Assembly (NCBI GenBank): GCA_017536475.1 | Contig: JAFXHH010000019.1 | Location: 1-36,677 of the forward strand | Length of the DNA: 36,677 bases | Reading direction: 5' to 3' | From: Clostridia bacterium | Lineage (GTDB): Bacteria > Bacillota > Clostridia > Oscillospirales > CAG-272 | Shown here: piece after piece, positions 8,219 through 16,523 of the stretch | Layout of the letters: every line of letters starts with the position of its first letter | How positions within the stretch are numbered: the stretch's first letter is position 1 | Position numbers and translations under genes: made by a program | Notes under the pieces: model-generated | The model's database searches: none | Told to the model about the DNA's origin: nothing | The model's input: the letters and a program-made list of their open reading frames with translations, nothing else

Positions 8219-9220
8219 ATGCAAATATTGAAGATAAACAAAAACGACGCGGGACAGCGGCTTGATAAATTTCTTACGAAAGCGATCAAGGGTCTTCCTG
8301 CGTCGCTTATGTATAAATACATAAGAACGAAAAAGATAAAGGTCAACCGCAAAAGAACGGAGCAAAAATACGTTCTGCAGGAGGGTGACGAGATACAGCT
8401 CTTTATTCGTGACGAGTTTTTTGACTCGCCCGAAAAGGACGACGGAGCTCTGTCGCGCATAACGCCAAAGCTCGATATCGTCTACGAGGACGACAATATT
8501 CTTCTTTGCAACAAGCGTCCCGGAGTGCTCGTCCACGAGGACGACAGTGCCTCGGACAATACACTCATAATGCATATAAAGGCATATCTTTATCAGAAGG
8601 GCGAGTACGATCCCGATGAGGAGCAGTCCTTTGCGCCCGCGCTTTGTAACCGTATCGATAGAAATACGGGCGGTATAGTTATCGCGGCGAAGAACGCCGA
8701 GGCTCTCCGCGTGATGAACGAAAAGATCAAAAACGACGAGATCCGCAAGTTCTATCTCTGCGCGGTCCACGGAAAGCTTCCAAAGCGCGCCGACACCCTT
8801 ACGGGATATCTCAAAAAGAACAGTGCCAACAACCTTGTGACCATATCCGACAAGAAAAAGGACGGATATAAGAATATCATCACGAAATACAAGGTCATAA
8901 TGGAAAAAAGAGATCAGAGTCTTGTAGAGGTGGAGCTCGTTACGGGCAGAACACACCAGATAAGAGCTCACATGGCGCACATAGGTCACGCTCTGCTTGG
9001 CGACGGCAAATACGGAGTCAACCGCGACGACAGAGCGCAGGGATACAAATATCAGGCACTTTACGCCTACCGCCTCGTGTTCGACTTCGGAGAAGACAAC
9101 GGCTATCTCGGCTATCTGTCGGGTAAACAGGTAAATCTCAACGCCTCTGACGTTTGGTTCGTTTCGGACTTCATCGGCGCGGAGGAAAAAATCGAAAAAT
9201 TGATTTCGGCAGGGAAATAA
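8219..9220 (+). CDS. RluA-family 23S rRNA pseudouridine synthase
   Basis: The enzyme isomerises uridine to pseudouridine in structured RNA, most likely 23S rRNA. The 333-residue product has an N-terminal S4 RNA-binding domain (about 12-65) and a catalytic domain with NRIDRNTGG, in which D147 is the catalytic aspartate. YLCAVHG and TGRTHQIRAHMAHIGHALLGDGKYG follow. The motifs place it in the RluC/RluD group; the exact target cannot be read. A longer in-frame start at 8108 would translate the fold-back element, so the ATG at 8219, beginning MQILKINKND, is preferred although its ribosome site (AAGG) is weak. Confidence 0.88.
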   Translation: MQILKINKNDAGQRLDKFLTKAIKGLPASLMYKYIRTKKIKVNRKRTEQKYVLQEGDEIQLFIRDEFFDSPEKDDGALSRITPKLDIVYEDDNILLCNKRPGVLVHEDDSASDNTLIMHIKAYLYQKGEYDPDEEQSFAPALCNRIDRNTGGIVIAAKNAEALRVMNEKIKNDEIRKFYLCAVHGKLPKRADTLTGYLKKNSANNLVTISDKKKDGYKNIITKYKVIMEKRDQSLVEVELVTGRTHQIRAHMAHIGHALLGDGKYGVNRDDRAQGYKYQALYAYRLVFDFGEDNGYLGYLSGKQVNLNASDVWFVSDFIGAEEKIEKLISAGK

Positions 9221-9251
9221 GCATCCTACCGATAAGAAAGGAGAGAACGAA

Positions 9252-10850
9252 GTGAAAAAAATCTTAAATAAATGCCCGCCGATGCTGATGCTTGCGGTCA
9301 GTGCCTTTTTCACCGCGCTCCCCTTGGTGATCACAGAGCTTGGATTTTTGCAGTGGATATCAGTTATCCCCACTGCGTTAGTATTGCTAGAATGTATAAG
9401 CGATAAGGAAATCAAACTCAAAAAAATGTACGGCAGAGGACTTGTTTTCTTCTGGATCTACTACGCCGTGGTTTTCCATTGGTTTTTCTATATGTATCCG
9501 CTTGATTTTGCGGGACTTTCCAACGGTGCGTCGCTTGTAGTGGTTTTCGTGGCGTGCCTTGGCTTGTCGTTTATACAAGCACTTATCAGTGCGGTTGCTT
9601 TCGTTCTGATCACTGCGATCTCAAGAACAAAAATAGTTGAAAAAAGGCCTTTGCTGATTCCGTTTGTCGCGGCTGCGGCATGGACGGTTGCAGAGTGGTT
9701 TCAGACGGTCGGCTGGTGGGGCGTTCCTTGGGGCAGATTGCCGCTGGGGCAGATAGATGCGACTCTGCTCGTGCGAAGTTCCGCGCTTTTTGGATCATAT
9801 TTTGTGACTTTTACGATAATTGCCGTCAATTTTTTGTTGGCAATGGCTTTAATGAAGACCGATGCAAGAAAATTGGGTGTTTCTTTGGCTGTGGCGCTTT
9901 TCTGTACCAATCTTGCACTTGGCGTTGCTGTGACCGTTAGTTATAAGGATAACGGCGATATCGTACGCGTTGCGGCGGCACAGGGCAACGTTTCTTCAAG
10001 CGACAAGTGGAACTCCGACAGGCTTGATAACACCAAAAAAATATATGCCGAGCTGACCGAAAACGCGGCAGATGACGGCGCGGATATAGTGGTCTGGCCC
10101 GAGACCGCACTGCCGTATGTGCTTTTCCGCAATGAAAGTCTTCGTACCTATGTCAGCGATCTTGCCAAACAAAATCAAGTGACCATATTGGTTTCCGCAT
10201 TTACTGAGGATGATGAGAGTGGCCTGCTTCTTAACTCCTTGATCGAGGTCAGACCCGACGGTAGCTTCGGAGAAACTGTCTATTCAAAGCAAAGACTTGT
10301 TCCTTTCGGAGAATTCGTGCCTATGCGTGAGCTTATTATGTTTCTTATCCCTCCGCTTGCCAACGTGGGCATGCTTGACGACGATCTGCTTGCGGGCTCG
10401 GAGAGTATTGTGATAAAAACCGAATCGGGTAATATAGGATGTGGCATTTGCTTCGACTCTATCTACGAAGTGCTTATACTCGACTCGGTGCGTAGCGGTG
10501 CAGAGTTGATCGCCATCTCTACAAATGACTCTTGGTTCAGCGATTCTGCGGCGCTCGATATGCACAATTCGCAGTCAAGACTCCGCGCGATAGAAACGGG
10601 AAGATACGTCGTTCGTTCTGCAAATACGGGAATATCCTCGGTGATAGATCCGCTTGGAAACGTGAAAGAAAAGCTTGGTGCACTTAAGAGTGGATATGTG
10701 ATATCCGACGTGCGCTTGAGAAACGATGTTACACTTTACACCATTATTGGAAATGTGTTTGTATATTTGTGTATCGCTTTTTTGGCGGCAATGCCTATTG
10801 TTGATTTTTGTCAAAAATTACAGAATAATAAGTTTGTTAAAAAAATTTAA
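9252..10850 (+). CDS. lnt: Apolipoprotein N-acyltransferase (Lnt-type)
   Basis: Lnt adds the third acyl chain to the N-terminal cysteine of lipoproteins. The 532-residue product begins with about seven hydrophobic segments (residues 10-235) followed by an extracytoplasmic nitrilase-like domain. The triad is visible: E284 (VWPETALPY), K346 (YSKQRLVPFGEFVP) and C400 (CGICFDSIYE). E354, the equivalent of a second essential Glu in E. coli Lnt, is present. The usual CYE after the nucleophile is CFD here. Translation starts at GTG with AAAGGAGAG upstream, 31 bases after the pseudouridine synthase. Lnt is typical of diderms and scattered in Gram-positives. The next gene encodes a lipoprotein. Confidence 0.85.
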   Translation: MKKILNKCPPMLMLAVSAFFTALPLVITELGFLQWISVIPTALVLLECISDKEIKLKKMYGRGLVFFWIYYAVVFHWFFYMYPLDFAGLSNGASLVVVFVACLGLSFIQALISAVAFVLITAISRTKIVEKRPLLIPFVAAAAWTVAEWFQTVGWWGVPWGRLPLGQIDATLLVRSSALFGSYFVTFTIIAVNFLLAMALMKTDARKLGVSLAVALFCTNLALGVAVTVSYKDNGDIVRVAAAQGNVSSSDKWNSDRLDNTKKIYAELTENAADDGADIVVWPETALPYVLFRNESLRTYVSDLAKQNQVTILVSAFTEDDESGLLLNSLIEVRPDGSFGETVYSKQRLVPFGEFVPMRELIMFLIPPLANVGMLDDDLLAGSESIVIKTESGNIGCGICFDSIYEVLILDSVRSGAELIAISTNDSWFSDSAALDMHNSQSRLRAIETGRYVVRSANTGISSVIDPLGNVKEKLGALKSGYVISDVRLRNDVTLYTIIGNVFVYLCIAFLAAMPIVDFCQKLQNNKFVKKI

Positions 10851-10886
10851 ATTGACCTTTAATGTGATGATTTTGTGAAAAAACTA

Positions 10887-10915
10887 TTGACAAAAAATTC
10901 ATGCGGTGGTATAAT
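10887..10915 (+). promoter_or_regulatory. Promoter of the small lipoprotein gene
   Basis: Perfect TTGACA (10887-10892) and TATAAT (10910-10915) with a 17-base spacer, 34 bases before the start codon. Confidence 0.88.
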
Positions 10916-10948
10916 AATGATACAGTTTTAGAAAGGAGATTTTTTGAA

Positions 10949-11341
10949 ATGAAAAAATCTATTGTAAAAATTCTTGCTCTCTCTATCGTAGCAGTTATGA
11001 TGTGCGTAGTACTTGTATCCTGTGGTGCTCCCAACTCCGATCCTGACAAGGCACTTGCTAGCCTTAAGGATAACGATTATGCAGCAGCAGAGGATAAGAT
11101 CCTTGTACCCACCGCGCTTCGTCTGCTTGGAGTTGAGGATATTGACACCGTTATCTCCGGCACTAACAAGGATGGCGATCACGTAACCGTTATCTACTTC
11201 GAGGATAAGGCTGCTGCAAACGACGCTTGGGAAGATGTTAAGGAGTATTTCGATGACGAAAAGGACGACGACTGGACCATCAAGAAGTCCGGCGCTATGA
11301 TCTACTGGGGAACCTCCGCAGGCATCAAGGCTGCAAAGTAA
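10949..11341 (+). CDS. Small surface lipoprotein of unknown function
   Basis: The 130-residue product has a signal peptide (MKKSIVKILALSIVAVMM, hydrophobic to residue 23) and a lipobox VLVSC with the lipidation cysteine at 25. The mature part of about 105 residues is acidic, with a compact alpha/beta pattern (VTVIYFEDKAAANDAWEDVKEYF) and the C-terminal IYWGTSAGIKAAK. I do not recognise the domain. AAAGGAG lies before the ATG at 10949; an upstream in-frame ATG at 10901 overlaps the promoter. With a consensus promoter and its own terminator it is probably abundant. It is a plausible substrate of the neighbouring Lnt and of Lgt (33816). Confidence 0.85.
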   Translation: MKKSIVKILALSIVAVMMCVVLVSCGAPNSDPDKALASLKDNDYAAAEDKILVPTALRLLGVEDIDTVISGTNKDGDHVTVIYFEDKAAANDAWEDVKEYFDDEKDDDWTIKKSGAMIYWGTSAGIKAAK

Positions 11342-11352
11342 TTTAAAAACAT

Positions 11353-11385
11353 AAAAAAAGAACCGCCACGGCGGTTCTTTTTTTA
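11353..11385 (+). terminator. Terminator of the lipoprotein gene
   Basis: GAACCGCC (11360-11367) pairs with GGCGGTTC (11370-11377), flanked by an A-run upstream and seven T residues downstream. Confidence 0.9.
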
Positions 11386-11434
11386 TGTTTTGGAGCAATG
11401 CCGCTGTAACAGAGGTTGAATTTTCGCAAACTAC

Positions 11435-11463
11435 TTTACAAAAGCTCGAAAAAGTGGTATACT
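11435..11463 (+). promoter_or_regulatory. Promoter of dxs
   Basis: TTTACA (11435-11440) and TATACT (11458-11463) with a 17-base spacer. It likely drives the dxs-mutS2-acyltransferase-glmM run, since I see no terminator until 17897. Confidence 0.75.
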
Positions 11464-11507
11464 ATATGTGTCTGTGTGTACGATTTTGTCGAAAGGAGAG
11501 TTGACCT

Positions 11508-13391
11508 ATGGAAAAGGAATACAAATATCTCGGTAGAGTTAATTCTCCCGAGGACGTAAAAAAGCTGGATAAAGTTGAGGCAGAGGCGCTTTGCACGGAG
11601 CTGCGCGAGCATATAATCTCCGTAACCGAAAGAAACGGTGGACATCTTGCTTCGAATCTTGGCGTAATTGAACTGACCGTTGCGATACATAAGGTCTTCG
11701 ACTGTCCGCGCGACCACGTTATATTTGACGTAGGACATCAGAGCTACGCACATAAGATATTGACGGGACGCTTTGACCGATTTGATACCCTAAGACAGTC
11801 GGGTGGAGTTACGGGCTTTACCAACCGAGGAGAAAGCGAATACGACTGCTTCGGAGCAGGACACAGCTCAACCTCACTGTCGGCGGCGCTTGGATTTGCA
11901 AAAGCCGATCAGCTCAGCGGTAATGATGCTTATACGGTGGCAGTTCTCGGTGACGGCGCGTTTACGGGCGGAATGATACACGAGGCGCTCAATAATTGCG
12001 ATAAGGATCTCAAGCTCATCATCATTCTCAACGAAAACGAGATGTCGATATCGAAAAATATCGGAAGGTTCGCGTCAAGCCTTGCCAAGCTCCGCCGTAA
12101 AAGCGGATATTTTAAGGCAAAGCGCCGCACGGTGTCGTTTGTCAAAAAGATCCCCCTTATCGGCGAATGGCTTTTCAATGCAATAAAGGGACTCAAAAAA
12201 TCTATCAAAAACTCTTTGTACGGCAGTAATTATTTCGAGGATATGGGACTTTATTATATAGGTCCTGCCGACGGAAACAATTACGAAGACGTTGAGGCGC
12301 TGCTTACCGCCGCAAAAAATGCGGGAGAGAGCGTGCTTGTTCACTTGAAGACCAAAAAGGGTAAGGGCTACGCTCCCGCGGAGACCGATCCAAATAAATA
12401 TCACGGACTTCGTCCCTTGGGCTCGATCAACCCGACGGGCACTGATTTTTCAAGCGAGTTTGGCAAGGCAATTTGCTCGCTCGCAGAGAGTGACGATAGA
12501 ATATGTGCAATAACCGCCGCTATGAGCTCGGGCACGGGACTTGACGGCTTCGCAGAAGCTTATCCCGAAAGATTTTTCGACGTTGGAATAGCTGAGGAGC
12601 ACGCAGTGACCTTTGCCGCAGGACTTTCGGCGAACGGCTATAAGCCCGTGTTTGCGGTCTACTCCTCCTTCCTGCAAAGAGGCTACGACCAGATGATACA
12701 CGACGTTGCGCTCCAAAGGCTTCCCGTAGTATTCTGTGTCGACCGAGCAGGCTTCAACAATGCCGACGGTGCGACTCATCACGGAATTTTCGACGTAGCG
12801 TTTGCTTCGCAGATGAATGGAATGAGAATATACTCTCCTGTGACCTATAAGGGCTTGTATGCATCTCTGAAAACTGCATTGTCAGACGAATATCCGTCGG
12901 TCATCCGTTATCCAAGCGGATACGAGAGCGAGATCGCTTCGGAAGTCTTTTATAAAGATGGATTTGACGGAAAAATCTCGGTCAGACGTGATTTTTCACC
13001 CGAAAATATGCCTGATAATATAATAGTGACTCACGGTCGCATCGTGACCGAGTGTATAAAGGCTAAAAAGATACTTGAGGATAGCGGGGAGAGCGTTGGG
13101 ATCATACTTTGCGAATACGTCGCTCCGTATGACAATCTTTCCGATGAGATCGCAGAGATTTTCAAGGACAAAATGCCCCGAAAGCTGATTTTTGTCGAAG
13201 AAGAGATCAAAAACGGAGGCTTCGGCATGACACTTTCCGGGCACTTGAAGAATAAAATAAATTATGAAAAGGTAAGATCAGATATTCTCGCGGCAGAGGA
13301 TGCCTTCGTCGAAAGAAAGGTCGGAGAGTCCTATCTTGAGGCTTCGGGACTTGATGCAGAGGCTATTGCCGAGAGGATCAGATCGATCTGA
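11508..13391 (+). CDS. dxs: 1-deoxy-D-xylulose-5-phosphate synthase
   Basis: DXS condenses pyruvate and glyceraldehyde 3-phosphate with thiamine diphosphate, the first step of the MEP isoprenoid pathway. The 627-residue length is typical. Motifs include GGHLASNLG (H46), the ThDP/Mg signature GDGAFTGG at 148-155 with NENEMSIS downstream, and the pyrimidine-domain motif GIAEEHAVTFAAGLS carrying the catalytic Glu. DRAGFNNADGATHHGIFD and SGYE follow, then the transketolase C-terminal domain. GAAAGGAG precedes the ATG. It is the first gene of a four-gene run. Confidence 0.96.
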   Translation: MEKEYKYLGRVNSPEDVKKLDKVEAEALCTELREHIISVTERNGGHLASNLGVIELTVAIHKVFDCPRDHVIFDVGHQSYAHKILTGRFDRFDTLRQSGGVTGFTNRGESEYDCFGAGHSSTSLSAALGFAKADQLSGNDAYTVAVLGDGAFTGGMIHEALNNCDKDLKLIIILNENEMSISKNIGRFASSLAKLRRKSGYFKAKRRTVSFVKKIPLIGEWLFNAIKGLKKSIKNSLYGSNYFEDMGLYYIGPADGNNYEDVEALLTAAKNAGESVLVHLKTKKGKGYAPAETDPNKYHGLRPLGSINPTGTDFSSEFGKAICSLAESDDRICAITAAMSSGTGLDGFAEAYPERFFDVGIAEEHAVTFAAGLSANGYKPVFAVYSSFLQRGYDQMIHDVALQRLPVVFCVDRAGFNNADGATHHGIFDVAFASQMNGMRIYSPVTYKGLYASLKTALSDEYPSVIRYPSGYESEIASEVFYKDGFDGKISVRRDFSPENMPDNIIVTHGRIVTECIKAKKILEDSGESVGIILCEYVAPYDNLSDEIAEIFKDKMPRKLIFVEEEIKNGGFGMTLSGHLKNKINYEKVRSDILAAEDAFVERKVGESYLEASGLDAEAIAERIRSI

Positions 13392-13415
13392 CTATTACTA
13401 TTAGATTTAAGAAAA

Positions 13416-15806
13416 ATGAGCTTTAACGAAAAAACATTAAGATCACTTGAATTCGATAAAATATGTGATATGCTGGCGACCTATGCGCCCACCGACGGCT
13501 CAAAAACGGCAGCAAGGCTTCTTATGCCCGCAGACGACGTCGACACGGTGCTCAAAAGACAGAGAAGGACCACGGACGCGAAGCGCCTTTGCGATGCAAA
13601 GGGAATGCCCACGTTTGGTATGGTCAAGGACGTCTCCGAGTCTTGCGAGCGCGCGGACAAGGGCGCGGTGCTGTCTCCGGGGGAGCTTTTATCGATAGCG
13701 GGCGTTCTTCGCACGGCAAGAATGCTTATCGATTATTGCCACGGAAACCACCTGTTTGACACCGTTCTCGACGAGATATTCGACCGCCTGATGCCCAACA
13801 GAACGCTGGAGGAGAAGATCAGCCGTTCGATCATATCCGAGGAGCTGATAGCAGACGAGGCATCCGACACGCTTGCCAATATCCGCAGACAGATAAGAAT
13901 TACCAATAATAAGATCAAGGAAACTCTCCAAAAATACGTTCAGGGAGGATCTCATTCGAAGTATCTGCAGGAAAATATCGTTACTACGAGAAACGGCAGA
14001 TACGTCATACCCGTAAAAGCCGAGTGCAAAAACGAGGTAAAGGGACTTATCCACGACACCTCGTCGTCGGGTGCGACTATATTTGTCGAGCCCGTTGCAG
14101 TGGTAGAGGCGAATAATGAGCTTCGCGTGCTTGAATCCAAGGAGCAAAGAGAGATAGAAAAGATCCTTGCGGCACTGTCGGCGGCAGTCTCCGAGATCTC
14201 CGACGCGATATGGCTCAACTATCGCAATATCACCGAGCTTGCGTTTTGCTTCGCCTGCGCGCAGATGTCGATAGCTATGAATGCGTCTGCCCCCACGGTT
14301 ACCGACGCAAGATCGATAGACCTGAAAAGAGCAAGACACCCCCTGATAGATAAATCCCGAGTCGTACCCATAAACGTCCGTATAGGCGACGGCTACGATA
14401 CGATGATAATCACGGGACCCAACACGGGAGGAAAGACCGTTACTCTGAAGACGCTTGGACTCTTTACCCTTATGGCGCAGGCTGGACTTCATATCCCTGC
14501 CGACGAGGGAAGCGTAGTCACGGTCTGCGACAATATTCTCGTTGATATCGGTGACGAGCAGAGCATCGAGCAGTCGCTCTCCACCTTCTCGTCGCATATG
14601 GTCAATATAGTATCGTTTATGGATGCCGTAAACAATCGATCCCTCGTCCTTTTCGACGAGCTGGGTGTTGGAACGGACCCCGTCGAGGGCGCGGCTCTCG
14701 CGGTCTCCATAATTGATTTTGTCAGAAGCAAGGGAGCGATGTGCGCGGCGACGACACACTATGCCGAGCTTAAGGCGTACGCTCTTGACACCGAGGGCGT
14801 TTGTAATGCCTCGTGCGAGTTTGACGTTGAGACACTCAAGCCCACGTATAAGCTTATTATCGGCACTCCGGGTAAATCGAACGCCTTTGCGATTTCCGAA
14901 AAGCTGGGTCTGCCAAAGAGCATAATCGAGAGCGCAGAAAACTATATAAGCACCGATAACCGCAAGTTTGAGGACATTATCGGTCAGCTCGAGCGCACCA
15001 GAATTGAAATGGAGCGCAACCGAGAAGAGACCGAGAATATGCGCGCCGATTACGAGCGCTTTAAGACCGAGTCGGAGAGACAGATAAAGAAAAGACTTGA
15101 GGAATCCGAAAAAGAGCTTGAAAAGGCAAGACAAAAGGCGACGAGCATGGTTGCAAGCGCCAAGGCGTCGAGCGACTTTATCCTTGAACAGATGGATAAG
15201 GTCAGAAAAGCCAAGGATTCCGAAAGGCTTGGAAGCGAGCTGGACAGCGCGCGCCGCGCGGTGCGTGAGCATCTGCGCGAAAACTCGTCTAAATATGACC
15301 CTGTCGAAAAGCCGAAGCGAGATGAAAACTACGTCTTGCCCAGAAAGCTCAAGAAAGGCGACGAGGTCACGATCATAACGCTTGGAACCGATGCAACGCT
15401 TCTTGAAGAGCCCGACAAGTCGGGTAACGTTCGCGTTCAGGCGGGAATACTTCAGACAAGAGTCAATATAAAAGACTTGCGTTTAAAGGAAAATGAAGTC
15501 ACCGTAACAAGTGGAGATAAGAAGGTAAAGGCATCGACCTATACGGTTAGCAGAGCCACCTCGTTCAAGGGCGAGATAGACCTGCGCGGTATGACGGGCG
15601 ATGAAGCTTGGCTCGCGGTCGACAAGTATTTTGATGAAGCGAATTTAGCAAACGTCCGAACCGTTAGACTAATTCACGGAAAGGGAACGGGAGCGCTGAA
15701 AACTGCGCTTTGGAAATTCCTTAAGGGAGATAAACGAATCTCCAATTTCCGCATAGGTCAGTGGGGCGAGGGCGACGGCGGAGTTACCGTAGTTGAATTG
15801 AAATAA
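13416..15806 (+). CDS. mutS2: Endonuclease MutS2 / ribosome-splitting factor
   Basis: MutS2 lacks the mismatch-recognition domain of MutS. In Bacillota it acts on collided ribosomes and has been linked to suppression of recombination. The 796-residue product has a core/clamp region (1-300), then the ABC ATPase with Walker A GPNTGGKT (about 333-340), and Walker B with signature (LVLFDELGVGTDPVEGAAL, TTHYAELKAYA). A long Glu/Lys-rich coiled coil (about 510-620), a KOW-like beta segment and a C-terminal Smr domain (about 718-796; DLRGMTGDEAW, LIHGKGTGAL) follow. It starts 24 bases after dxs with only a weak ribosome site, so it is probably co-expressed. Confidence 0.95.
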   Translation: MSFNEKTLRSLEFDKICDMLATYAPTDGSKTAARLLMPADDVDTVLKRQRRTTDAKRLCDAKGMPTFGMVKDVSESCERADKGAVLSPGELLSIAGVLRTARMLIDYCHGNHLFDTVLDEIFDRLMPNRTLEEKISRSIISEELIADEASDTLANIRRQIRITNNKIKETLQKYVQGGSHSKYLQENIVTTRNGRYVIPVKAECKNEVKGLIHDTSSSGATIFVEPVAVVEANNELRVLESKEQREIEKILAALSAAVSEISDAIWLNYRNITELAFCFACAQMSIAMNASAPTVTDARSIDLKRARHPLIDKSRVVPINVRIGDGYDTMIITGPNTGGKTVTLKTLGLFTLMAQAGLHIPADEGSVVTVCDNILVDIGDEQSIEQSLSTFSSHMVNIVSFMDAVNNRSLVLFDELGVGTDPVEGAALAVSIIDFVRSKGAMCAATTHYAELKAYALDTEGVCNASCEFDVETLKPTYKLIIGTPGKSNAFAISEKLGLPKSIIESAENYISTDNRKFEDIIGQLERTRIEMERNREETENMRADYERFKTESERQIKKRLEESEKELEKARQKATSMVASAKASSDFILEQMDKVRKAKDSERLGSELDSARRAVREHLRENSSKYDPVEKPKRDENYVLPRKLKKGDEVTIITLGTDATLLEEPDKSGNVRVQAGILQTRVNIKDLRLKENEVTVTSGDKKVKASTYTVSRATSFKGEIDLRGMTGDEAWLAVDKYFDEANLANVRTVRLIHGKGTGALKTALWKFLKGDKRISNFRIGQWGEGDGGVTVVELK

Positions 15807-15838
15807 ATTGCCCTGAACATAAGGATGAAAGGATTTTT

Positions 15839-16501
15839 ATGGTAAAAACTGTTGATCTCTATGATCTTTCACACTCTCTTGCGAAAGAGTATCTTTCCAA
15901 TTACACATATCCGTGGGAGGCTCTTGCTGATATCAAGGAAATAGTAATTGGCCTTGGGAACACCCTTGACGGTGAGCTTTACGACAAGGTAGGCGATAAC
16001 GTTTGGATATCCAAAAGCGCAAAGATATATCCCAACAACTATATCGAGGGTCCCTGCATTATAGGGCATAATACCGAGGTGCGTCCCGGAGCTTTTATTC
16101 GAGGTAGCGTACTTGTAGGCGAGAATTGTGTTGTCGGCAACTCTACGGAGCTTAAAAACTGCATACTTTTCGATAACGTTCAGGTACCCCACTATAATTA
16201 CGTGGGAGACAGTATCCTCGGATATAAATCTCACATGGGTGCAGGCTCGATCACAAGTAACGTAAAGAGCGACAAAACTCTCGTAGTGATAAAGAGTCAA
16301 GACGGTTCAAGGATCGAAACGGGCAGAAAAAAGGTCGGCGCGATGCTTGGAGATCACGTGGAGATCGGATGCGGTTCGGTACTAAATCCGGGAACTGTCA
16401 TAGGTCGCGGCTCGTCGGTCTATCCGCTTTCCTCGGTAAGAGGAGTCATTCCCGAGGGCTCGATATATAAGTCCGCGGGAAATATAGTCAAGCGTATCTG
16501 A
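15839..16501 (+). CDS. GlmU-like left-handed beta-helix acetyltransferase
   Basis: The 220-residue protein resembles the acetyltransferase half of GlmU without the N-terminal uridylyltransferase. After about 50 helical residues it shows hexapeptide repeats (IYPNNYIEGPCIIGHNTEVRPGAFIRGSVLVGENCVVG). VPHYNYVGDSILG aligns with AGHLTYLGDAEIG of E. coli GlmU, so the catalytic His is present as H118; GAGSITSN matches GAGTITCN. The helix continues to the C terminus. It sits 23 bases before glmM, whose product glucosamine-1-phosphate is the GlmU acetyl acceptor. A role in UDP-GlcNAc synthesis is likely. The enzyme could instead act on another nucleotide sugar. Confidence 0.75.
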   Translation: MVKTVDLYDLSHSLAKEYLSNYTYPWEALADIKEIVIGLGNTLDGELYDKVGDNVWISKSAKIYPNNYIEGPCIIGHNTEVRPGAFIRGSVLVGENCVVGNSTELKNCILFDNVQVPHYNYVGDSILGYKSHMGAGSITSNVKSDKTLVVIKSQDGSRIETGRKKVGAMLGDHVEIGCGSVLNPGTVIGRGSSVYPLSSVRGVIPEGSIYKSAGNIVKRI

Positions 16502-16523
16502 AAAAACAATTAGGGAGTTACTT

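Noticed and set aside
8213..9421. Antisense open frame of about 400 codons over the pseudouridine synthase
   Set aside because: Opposite strand carries clear catalytic motifs; the antisense product is low-quality sequence spanning an intergenic region and the lnt start.
13689..15272. Long antisense open frame (over 500 codons) inside mutS2
   Set aside because: It lies wholly opposite a well-supported MutS2 with all motifs, shows no family motif and has no ribosome site. Shadow frame of codon bias.
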